From: an uncultured Leucobacter sp.
GTDB lineage: Bacteria; Actinomycetota; Actinomycetes; Actinomycetales; Microbacteriaceae
Direction: 5' to 3'
NCBI GenBank assembly: GCA_945952575.1
Contig: CAMFIY010000051.1
Location: 1-11,801, forward strand
Length of the DNA: 11,801 nucleotides
In this document: in pieces, positions 6,798 through 11,801 of the stretch
Layout of the letters: each line of letters starts with the position of its first letter
Position numbering within the stretch: the first letter of the stretch is position 1
Notes under the pieces: model-generated
What the model saw: the letters and a program-made list of their open reading frames with translations, nothing else
What the model was told of the DNA's origin: nothing
Database searches by the model: none
Position numbers and translations under genes: made by a program

Positions 6798-7400
6798 GTG
6801 GCGCGCAGGCGCCGAGTCGGTGTGATGGGCGGCACGTTCGACCCCATCCACCACGGTCACCTCGTCGCGGCGAGCGAGGTCGCCCAGAGCTTCGATCTCG
6901 ACGAGGTCGTATTCGTCCCCACGGGGCGCCCCTGGCAGAAGAGCCAGGTCAGCGACAGCGAGCATCGGTACCTGATGACGGTGATCGCCACGGCATCGAA
7001 TCCGCGTTTTCGCGTGAGCCGGGTCGATATGGACCGGGCCGGCCCGACCTACACGGTGGACACCCTCCGCGACCTGCGGGCGGCGATGCCCGACGCCGAC
7101 CTCTTCTTCATCTCGGGGGCCGACGCTGTGGCGCAGATCCTGAGCTGGAAGGATGTCGAGGAGCTCTGGGAGCTCGCGCACTTCATCGCCGTGTCCCGTC
7201 CGGGGCACGAGCTCTCGCTTTCGGGTTTGTCAGGCGAACACGTAAGCTTGTTGGAAGTGCCGGCTCTGGCGATTTCCTCGACGGACTGCCGTAGTCGCGT
7301 GGCTCGCGGCTATCCCGTGTGGTACCTGGTGCCTGACGGAGTAGTGCAGTACATCGCCAAGCATGACTTGTACGCAGACGGAAGTGACGACGACGAATGA
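6798..7400 (+). CDS. nadD: Nicotinate-nucleotide adenylyltransferase
   Basis: From GTG 6798 the product has 200 residues, a typical NadD length. It transfers AMP from ATP to nicotinate mononucleotide, giving deamido-NAD in NAD synthesis (cytoplasm). The nucleotidyltransferase signature VGVMGGTFDPIHHGH (7-21) has the HxGH-type motif at 18-21. VPTGRPWQK (40-48), TYTVDTLRDL, FFISGADAV and the C-terminal ISSTDCRSRVARG (159-171), which holds the ISSxxxR motif, are all present. The frame is open further upstream to 6732, inside the preceding gene, but conserved sequence starts at ARRRRVGVMGG. GTG 6798 is 4 bp after the previous stop and suggests translational coupling; GTG 6822 or ATG 6825 would remove part of the first strand. 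The 3' end overlaps the next gene by ATGA. Confidence 0.95.
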   Translation: MARRRRVGVMGGTFDPIHHGHLVAASEVAQSFDLDEVVFVPTGRPWQKSQVSDSEHRYLMTVIATASNPRFRVSRVDMDRAGPTYTVDTLRDLRAAMPDADLFFISGADAVAQILSWKDVEELWELAHFIAVSRPGHELSLSGLSGEHVSLLEVPALAISSTDCRSRVARGYPVWYLVPDGVVQYIAKHDLYADGSDDDE

Positions 7401-8842
7401 GTGATCTCGAAGAGGAGCGTCCGCTGACCCGGCGTGAGCGCCGCCTGCGTGAGATGGTCGAGACCGGCGAGGTATCGACCATCGATGGCGCTGAGCAGCA
7501 GTTGGTCGAGCCGCAGCCGGCAGAGAGCGGCCCCGAGGCGCGCGAGACCTTCGACGACATCGTGATCGCACCCGTGGACGAGCAGGGGAATCCGCGCACC
7601 CGTCGCGAGATGCGCCTGCTCCGCGAGCAGGCGATCGCCGCACGGTCCGAGGTCGCCGCACCCGTCGCTGCACCGGTGGCGGCGGTCCCGGAGGAGGCCG
7701 AACCGGCTCCTGCGGAATCCGTCGAGGCTCAGTCCGAGACAGCAGCGGCGCCCGCTGAGGCGAGCCTGCCTGATGCCCAGCCGGAGCCGGTCGCCGATTC
7801 GGGGCAGGCAGCGACCCTCGAGACCGCTCCCGAGGCGGAGACGACCCCCGAGCTCGCGACGCCTGAAGCCGCAGCACCGGAGGCCGTGACTCCGGAAGCG
7901 GAGCCCGCGCCCGCCTGGCAGCCGACGCCCGCTGCCGACGCCGGCGCGACCGACGACGACGGCCTCGAGGAGACCCAGCCCTTCTCCATCGACGACCTCC
8001 GCGACATCGAGTCGGTCATCGGATCCGACCGCGAGGACCAGGGCGACGTGATCGAGCCCTCCGAGGCCGCGAAGGCCGGCGACTTCGATCCGCGCGCGAT
8101 GGGCGCGCAGCTCGCCGCGGGATTCGGCTCGCCGCGCCAGGATCCCGAGCCGCCAGAGGCCGTCCCGGCCCACGAGGAGCCCGTCCCGCCCGCGGCGGAT
8201 GCGCCGCAGGAACCGGATGTGCGGCCGGATGATCCGGAGCAGCCAGTCGAATCCGTGCCTGAGCCGACTCCGGCCAAGGCGGGCTATTCCTTCCCCGACA
8301 TCGCTCCGCTCGACGAGCAGATCTCCGTCTTCGACGACCCCTCGCAACGCACGGCGCCCGGCCCCGCTGCTGCGGCCGACGCGGGTGCGAGCGGGGATTT
8401 CGACGAACTGATCTCGCGCGCGGTCGCCCAGGAGAGCGCTACCAGCACGACGAACACCTCCGCATTGATCCTGCCTGCGTTGCCCGACACCGGCGACCTG
8501 AGCGGGCCACTCGGCAATACCGGCGAGCTGTTCATCACCGGCTCGATCTCCCTGCCGAAATCGCTGGGGGAGACGGGCGGCCACGTCCCGATGGCGGATG
8601 CCGGTGAGGTCGACGGACTCGAGGATCTCGGTTTCGACGCCGTCCCCGCGACCAGCAATCCGATCCTGCCGGTATCGGCTGCCCGTGCGGTGAGCGCAGT
8701 AGGCGCTAGCGGGCCGGTCGTCGAGCAGGAGACCAAGGAGAAGAGCAAGCTGCCCCTCGTGCTGATCATCACGGGCGGAGCCCTGGTGGTGGCCGTCGTG
8801 GCACTGCTCTCCTGGGGCTGGAGTTCGGGAATGTTCGGATGA
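7397..8842 (+). CDS. Acidic, disordered, tail-anchored membrane protein of unknown function
   Basis: The product has 481 residues. It opens with two copies of a basic motif, TRRERRLREM (11-20) and TRREMRLLREQ (68-78). Residues about 85-300 are low-complexity, rich in Ala, Pro and Glu, with APEA/TPEA-type repeats near 143-170 and little predicted order. A Gly/Thr-rich segment (363-395) repeats TG units: DTGD, NTGE, ITGS, ETGG. A lysine cluster (TKEKSK, 446-451) precedes a single helix at about 452-473 and a short GWSSGMFG tail. This implies some 450 residues in the cytoplasm and the C-terminus outside. It has no signal peptide and no catalytic motif that I recognise. It is coupled to nadD upstream and rsfS downstream by ATGA overlaps, so it is co-expressed with housekeeping genes. 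A scaffold, envelope or division-associated role is conceivable but unsupported. Confidence 0.85.
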   Translation: MSDLEEERPLTRRERRLREMVETGEVSTIDGAEQQLVEPQPAESGPEARETFDDIVIAPVDEQGNPRTRREMRLLREQAIAARSEVAAPVAAPVAAVPEEAEPAPAESVEAQSETAAAPAEASLPDAQPEPVADSGQAATLETAPEAETTPELATPEAAAPEAVTPEAEPAPAWQPTPAADAGATDDDGLEETQPFSIDDLRDIESVIGSDREDQGDVIEPSEAAKAGDFDPRAMGAQLAAGFGSPRQDPEPPEAVPAHEEPVPPAADAPQEPDVRPDDPEQPVESVPEPTPAKAGYSFPDIAPLDEQISVFDDPSQRTAPGPAAAADAGASGDFDELISRAVAQESATSTTNTSALILPALPDTGDLSGPLGNTGELFITGSISLPKSLGETGGHVPMADAGEVDGLEDLGFDAVPATSNPILPVSAARAVSAVGASGPVVEQETKEKSKLPLVLIITGGALVVAVVALLSWGWSSGMFG

Positions 8843-9255
8843 GCGGAGTGAAGAAGTTGTTGCCGATCCAGGACCAGCTCGGTCTCGCCGTGCGCGCCGC
8901 CGACGACAAGGGTGCGATGGGGCCGGTCGCCATCGAGGTCGGCGAGCTGTTCCCGCTCGCCGATGCGTTCCTGATCCTGAGCGGTAGCGTCGAACGGAAC
9001 GTTCAGGCGATCTCCGACGGGATCGAGGACGCACTGAACGATGCCGGCGTGCGCACGATCCGCCGGGAAGGGCGCGAGAGCGGGCGGTGGATCCTGCTCG
9101 ACTTCGGAGACCTCATCGTCCACGTCTTCCATCAGGAGGAGCGCGACTTCTATCAGCTCGAGCGGCTGTGGAAGGACTGCCCGATCATCGACGTCGCTCC
9201 CATGCTCCGAGAGGCCGCCGATTTGCGAGCGGCCGGTCCCGGTGGTGTAAGCTAG
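8839..9255 (+). CDS. rsfS: Ribosomal silencing factor RsfS
   Basis: The product has 138 residues, within the usual range. RsfS binds L14 (uL14) of the large subunit and blocks subunit joining, dampening translation in poor nutrients. The family core is clear: AADDKGAMGPVAIEVG (20-35), LADAFLILSGSVERNVQAISDGIEDAL (about 40-66), and the signature SGRWILLDFGDLIVHVF (81-97), HQEERDFYQLERLWKDCP (98-115). The start ATG overlaps the previous stop as ATGA, indicating translational coupling. nadD - rsfS proximity is a widespread bacterial arrangement. A hairpin and tRNA-Ala follow within 40 bp. Confidence 0.96.
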   Translation: MSGVKKLLPIQDQLGLAVRAADDKGAMGPVAIEVGELFPLADAFLILSGSVERNVQAISDGIEDALNDAGVRTIRREGRESGRWILLDFGDLIVHVFHQEERDFYQLERLWKDCPIIDVAPMLREAADLRAAGPGGVS

Positions 9256-9262
9256 AAGGGTT

Positions 9263-9284
9263 GTCGGGTGAGCATTCGCCCGAC
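9263..9284 (+). other. Hairpin between rsfS and tRNA-Ala
   Basis: GTCGGGTG (9263-9270) pairs with CGCCCGAC (9277-9284) over 8 bp, including one G-U pair, around the loop AGCATT. It begins 7 bp after the rsfS stop and ends 7 bp before the tRNA. No T-run follows, so it is more likely an mRNA 3'-end stabiliser or tRNA-processing context than a terminator. Confidence 0.45.
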
Positions 9285-9291
9285 TTCCTGA

Positions 9292-9364
9292 GGGTCCTTG
9301 GCGCAGCTGGTAGCGCACCTGCATGGCATGCAGGGGGTCACGGGTTCGAGTCCCGTAGGATCCA
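9292..9364 (+). tRNA. tRNA-Ala (anticodon GGC)
   Basis: The 73 nt fold into a full cloverleaf: acceptor GGGTCCT/AGGATCC, D-stem GCGC/GCGC with loop AGCTGGTA, anticodon arm CCTGC-ATGGCAT-GCAGG with anticodon GGC, variable loop GGGTC, and T-arm ACGGG-TTCGAGT-CCCGT. The acceptor has the G3-U70 wobble pair, the identity element for alanyl-tRNA synthetase, and A73. CCA is not encoded (the next bases are CT). It decodes GCC/GCU. It lies downstream of rsfS with no separate promoter visible and is probably cut from a shared transcript ending at the adjacent terminator. Confidence 0.97.
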
Positions 9365-9369
9365 CTCGC

Positions 9370-9403
9370 AGAGGATCCCGCTCATTGAGCGGGATCCTCT
9401 TTT
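9370..9403 (+). terminator. Strong rho-independent terminator after tRNA-Ala
   Basis: AGAGGATCCCGCTC (9370-9383) and GAGCGGGATCCTCT (9387-9400) form a perfect 14-bp stem with an ATT loop, followed by TTTT. It ends the nadD-rsfS-tRNA unit. Its right arm contains GGATCCT, which is fully complementary to the tRNA acceptor 3' strand AGGATCC. Confidence 0.9.
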
Positions 9404-9460
9404 GCTCGCCGATCCCTTCAGGGACTCGCGCAGAACGACCGAGCGAAATGAGCGTGAACC

Positions 9461-10492
9461 GTGCAGCCTCCCACCGCAACGGCGCTCGCGAGCGCGAATC
9501 CGCAGCGTCACCGCACCGATGACGCCGCCGAGGAGACGCCGATCTCAGCGCTCAGCGGAGCCCGGTCCTTCACCGAGTCCGCAGAACTGGTCGTGGCATA
9601 TCTCAACGCGCATACGCCGCTCACCGACTGGTCGGTGTCCCGCGTGTCCGAGGGGGAGCAGGTGCATATCCACGTGCACCACGACCAGGTGCTGATGATC
9701 GGCGATCGCGTCGATTGGGAGGAATCCTTCTGCAGTCGCATGGCCGAGGGCGCCTCGCATATCGTCCGGGATTCCCGCACGGACTCCGACTACTCGGACC
9801 TGCAGGCGGCCGAAGACGTGGGCGCCTACGCCGGGTACACGATCCGCGACGATCGGGGCGGAATGTTCGGTGTCCTCTGCGGAGTCCGTCCGGCGCCGCT
9901 CCTCCCGGAGGAGACCGTCGACGAGCAACTGGTCAGGCTGCTGAGCGAACTGCTCTCGACGCAGCTCGACCTCTCCCGCAGAGTCGACCGCGAGCGGCGC
10001 CAGAATGCGCTCGCCGAGGCGCTGGCCGAATCGGACGCTCTGACCGGGGTGCTGAACCGTCGGGGTTGGGACCGGCTCGTCGCGGATGCGCAGGAGCGCG
10101 TGGACGGGTTCGGGGACGCCGTCGCCGTTGCCGTGGTCGATCTCGACGGGTTGAAGTCGCTCAACGATCGGGACGGACACGCCGCCGGGGATGAGCTGAT
10201 CAGGCGCGCCGCCGATGCGCTGCAAAACGCCTGCACCCGTTCGGCGTCCGTCGCCCGCTACGGCGGCGACGAGTTCGTGATTCTGGCGAACGGCGTGACC
10301 CGATCCGGCGCTGCGACGCACTTCGAGCGATTCGACCGGGCGCTCTCGGAAGCGGGGGTGTCCGCGTCACTGGGGTTCGCGGCCGCAGAGCCCGGTCGCA
10401 CGACCCTCGATGAGGCCATCGACGCCGCGGACCGGATGATGTACCGGCGCAAGCGGCGGAGTAGCCGGGAGCGCGCGAGCGCCGACTACTGA
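9461..10492 (+). CDS. GAF-GGDEF protein, probable diguanylate cyclase
   Basis: The product has 343 residues from GTG 9461; an in-frame TGA at 9455-9457 rules out a longer frame. Residues about 35-170 form a GAF-like sensor domain (FTESAELVVAYLN to QLVRLLSELLSTQ). A short linker helix of Arg and Ala residues leads to a GGDEF domain at about 190-332. The domain keeps ALTGVLNRRGWD, the metal-binding VVDLDGLKSLNDRDGHAAGDEL and an intact active site RYGGDEF (GGDEF 268-272), so it should make cyclic di-GMP from GTP. The inhibitory RxxD site expected just upstream is absent (the aligned positions read Thr and Ala). There is no signal peptide, membrane segment or EAL domain, so it is a cytoplasmic cyclase gated by the GAF ligand. 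The ribosome site is weak, so the start is uncertain. It converges with the carboxypeptidase gene. Confidence 0.92.
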   Translation: MQPPTATALASANPQRHRTDDAAEETPISALSGARSFTESAELVVAYLNAHTPLTDWSVSRVSEGEQVHIHVHHDQVLMIGDRVDWEESFCSRMAEGASHIVRDSRTDSDYSDLQAAEDVGAYAGYTIRDDRGGMFGVLCGVRPAPLLPEETVDEQLVRLLSELLSTQLDLSRRVDRERRQNALAEALAESDALTGVLNRRGWDRLVADAQERVDGFGDAVAVAVVDLDGLKSLNDRDGHAAGDELIRRAADALQNACTRSASVARYGGDEFVILANGVTRSGAATHFERFDRALSEAGVSASLGFAAAEPGRTTLDEAIDAADRMMYRRKRRSSRERASADY

Positions 10493-10509
10493 GGTCGTTC
10501 CCGCTTTGC

Positions 10510-10527
10510 GAGGCGGACACGCGCCTC
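10510..10527. terminator. Hairpin between convergent gene ends, possible weak bidirectional terminator
   Basis: GAGGCG (10510-10515) and CGCCTC (10522-10527) form a 6-bp stem with a 6-nt loop. It lies in the 33-bp convergent gap between the GGDEF gene and the carboxypeptidase gene and reaches the latter's stop codon. It lacks a T-run, so termination is only a possibility. Confidence 0.35.
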
Positions 10528-11185
10528 AGCGCAGCAGCGCGGGATCCTCGGTCGGATCCGCGTACATCCGGGCGCACCCGATCCGAGGCGCGTCGGGCTG
10601 CAGCTCGAAATGCCAGGACTCGTTCGCGTAGGTCCGGCACAGCCCGAAGGCTGCCCCGTGCTGCTCCATCCAGTAGCTCGCCTCGAAGGGCCCGAGATCC
10701 ACGGCTCGTCCGGAGACATGGGCCGAGCGGGACGGGGACGCGACCCAGCGCGCCGCCGCCTCGCGCGAGCCGTACTGGGCGACGGCGTCTCGCTGTAGCT
10801 GCTTCTGGTACCGCTTCGAGCGCCACCCGCTGTTCACCTGAATCTCGATGCCTTCGGCCGAGGCGCGTTCCGCGGCGGATCGGAGCGCGGCGAGCAGTTC
10901 GGGATCCAGGTACGCGATGCCCGGATACTGCGCGTCGAACACGGTGGTGCCGTCGGGGACGATCCCGTCCTTCCGCCCGGGTGAGAAGCCGGCCGGGGAG
11001 GTCTCCTCAGCGATGCGGGAGTCCGCCGAGGGCAACCCGTTCGCAGCCGCGGACAACGTCGAGATCACTTGATAGCCCAGTGCGCCGACGACGGCGACCC
11101 CGACCAGGAGCGCGACGGTGATCGCGACCGCCCAGCGCCGGGGCCGCCCGCTCGCGGACACGTAGGTGCTTCTGCTGCTGCTCAT
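10526..11185 (-). CDS. Membrane-anchored VanY-like D-alanyl-D-alanine carboxypeptidase (peptidase M15)
   Basis: The product has 219 residues from ATG 11185. A basic N-terminus (residues 1-17) precedes one transmembrane helix at about 18-40, placing the enzyme domain outside the membrane. The M15 zinc-peptidase core is complete: substrate-binding NSGWRSKRYQKQL (118-130), SAHVSGRAVDLG (154-165) with zinc ligands His156 and Asp163, and NESWHFEL (188-195) with catalytic Glu189 and zinc ligand His192. The family trims the terminal D-Ala from peptidoglycan stem peptides. Two cysteines (183, 204) could form a disulfide. The frame is open upstream to 11635, but that part overlaps the divergent regulator and lacks homology. 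The ribosome site before ATG 11185 is weak. It is divergent from an OmpR-type regulator, which suggests joint control. It could equally be housekeeping wall remodelling rather than glycopeptide resistance. Confidence 0.92.
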   Translation of the reverse strand: MSSSRSTYVSASGRPRRWAVAITVALLVGVAVVGALGYQVISTLSAAANGLPSADSRIAEETSPAGFSPGRKDGIVPDGTTVFDAQYPGIAYLDPELLAALRSAAERASAEGIEIQVNSGWRSKRYQKQLQRDAVAQYGSREAAARWVASPSRSAHVSGRAVDLGPFEASYWMEQHGAAFGLCRTYANESWHFELQPDAPRIGCARMYADPTEDPALLR

Positions 11186-11231
11186 GGATCCAGTCAAGAC
11201 GCGCCGCCGTTGCGAGCCCGTATGAGGTTTT

Positions 11232-11259
11232 CGATACGTGCGCGATACGCTCCGATTCG
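11232..11259 (+). promoter_or_regulatory. Three phased CGATWCG direct repeats upstream of the response regulator
   Basis: CGATACG (11232-11238), CGATACG (11243-11249) and CGATTCG (11253-11259) start 11 and 10 bp apart, about one helical turn each. OmpR-family regulators bind tandem direct repeats with this phasing. The array lies in the 78-87-bp divergent gap (11186 to 11263 or 11272) and its last copy is 4 bp from ATG 11264, so autoregulation of the regulator and control of the carboxypeptidase are both plausible. Promoter boxes are not clear; TACGCT (11246-11251) could be a -10. Confidence 0.45.
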
Positions 11260-11272
11260 TAACATGGAGAAC

Positions 11273-11801
11273 ATGCGTGTGCTGATCGTGGAGGACGAAC
11301 CGTACCTGGCGGAGGCCGTCCGTGACGGGCTGCGCCTCGAGGCGATCGCCGCCGACATCGCCGGCGACGGATCGAGCGCGCTCGAGCTGCTCGACCTGAA
11401 CCCCTACGACATCGCGATCCTGGACCGCGACATCCCGGGCATCCCCGGGGACGAGGTCGCCCGGCGTATCGTCGCCTCCGGCTCGGGGATGCCGATCCTG
11501 ATGCTCACCGCCGCGGATCGTCTCGACGACAAGGCATCCGGTTTCGAACTCGGCGCGGACGACTACCTCACGAAGCCCTTCGAACTGCGCGAGCTCGTGC
11601 TGCGGCTCCGCGCGCTGGATCGCCGCCGCGCGCATAGCAGGCCGCCGGTGCGCGAGATCGCCGGTCTGCGCGTGGATCCGTTCCGCCGCGAGGTGTATCG
11701 GGACGGGCGCTACGTCGGGCTGACCCGGAAGCAGTTCGCCGTGCTCGAGGTCCTGGTCGCGGCGGAAGGAGGCGTGATCAGCGCTGAGGAGCTGCTGGAG
11801 C
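11273..11801 (+). CDS. OmpR-family two-component response regulator, C-terminus beyond window
   Basis: The frame is open to the right edge (176 codons). The receiver domain (about 1-115) starts MRVLIVEDEPYLAEAV and has the acidic pocket Glu7/Asp8, phospho-acceptor Asp51 in AILDRDIPG, Thr79 in LMLTAAD and Lys101 in DDYLTKPF. The winged-helix DNA-binding domain follows, with IAGLRVDPFRREVYRDG, then the recognition region YVGLTRKQFAVLEVLV. It is most like OmpR/PhoB-type regulators, where a partner histidine kinase gene often lies directly downstream, here outside the window. ATG 11264 is in frame three codons earlier (MENMRVL). GGAG sits only 3 nt before ATG 11273, so either start is possible; the family usually begins at MRVL. 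It is divergent from the M15 carboxypeptidase. Confidence 0.93.
   Translation, partial: MRVLIVEDEPYLAEAVRDGLRLEAIAADIAGDGSSALELLDLNPYDIAILDRDIPGIPGDEVARRIVASGSGMPILMLTAADRLDDKASGFELGADDYLTKPFELRELVLRLRALDRRRAHSRPPVREIAGLRVDPFRREVYRDGRYVGLTRKQFAVLEVLVAAEGGVISAEELLE

Noticed and set aside
7310..9034. Minus-strand open frame of 574 codons across the acidic protein and part of rsfS
   Set aside because: The translation is Arg/Gly-rich low complexity mirroring the opposite strand. The plus-strand genes there are coupled and include the clear RsfS family, so this is a shadow.
9357..9403. tRNA 3' end with a repeated AGGATCC as a phage or island attachment site
   Set aside because: The repeat is only 7 bp, lies inside a terminator palindrome, and no integrase or island genes follow within the window.
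9298..9522. 74-codon plus-strand open frame overlapping tRNA-Ala
   Set aside because: It runs through the tRNA and the terminator stem and has no ribosome site; not a gene.
11186..11635. N-terminal extension of the carboxypeptidase upstream of residue 1
   Set aside because: It is antisense to the conserved receiver domain, and a basic segment plus transmembrane helix starting at ATG 11185 already makes a normal membrane anchor.
1..11801. CRISPR array, insertion sequence, transposase or toxin-antitoxin pair
   Set aside because: No regularly spaced repeats of CRISPR size, no transposase-like protein and no small gene pair resembling a toxin-antitoxin were seen in any frame.

Overview
The window comes from a high-GC actinobacterium, most likely Microbacteriaceae (Microbacterium/Leucobacter-like). 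This rests on strong G/C third positions, GTG starts, ATGA-overlapping genes, and the housekeeping order proA - small membrane protein - nadD - acidic tail-anchored protein - rsfS - tRNA-Ala(GGC). The genus is an inference from gene content only.

Region 1 (1-4939, minus strand) is an accessory catabolic cluster, read right to left: hyuB-like and hyuA-like subunits of the hydantoinase/oxoprolinase/acetophenone-carboxylase superfamily, then a sugar-type (Peripla_BP_4) ABC substrate-binding lipoprotein that runs off the left edge. Gaps are about 35 bp between hyuB and hyuA and 150 bp between hyuA and the lipoprotein gene. No obvious terminator separates them, so one transcription unit for uptake and ATP-dependent conversion of a small substrate is plausible. 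The substrate cannot be read from the sequence.

Region 2 (4940-5224) is the divergent control region between hyuB and proA. It holds a near-perfect 16-bp palindrome, a 6-bp-stem hairpin, a repeated 11-mer and a sharply AT-rich patch (about one third G+C) that probably carries promoters.

Region 3 (5225-9403, plus strand) is core genome: proA (proline synthesis), a 73-residue membrane protein, nadD (NAD synthesis), a 481-residue disordered acidic protein with a C-terminal membrane anchor, and rsfS (ribosome silencing). The last three are coupled by a 4-bp gap and two ATGA overlaps. tRNA-Ala(GGC) and a strong intrinsic terminator close the unit. proB, the usual partner of proA, is not upstream; the hyu cluster sits in its place.

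Region 4 (9404-11801) holds regulatory and envelope genes: a GAF-GGDEF diguanylate cyclase without a canonical inhibitory site; a convergent, membrane-anchored VanY-like D,D-carboxypeptidase; and, divergent from it, an OmpR-family response regulator cut by the right edge. Three CGATWCG repeats one helical turn apart lie just upstream of that regulator.

No CRISPR array, insertion sequence, integrase or clearly new defence system is visible. The most unusual items are the hyu/lipoprotein cluster with its control region, the tail-anchored acidic protein, and the repeats between the carboxypeptidase and the response regulator.
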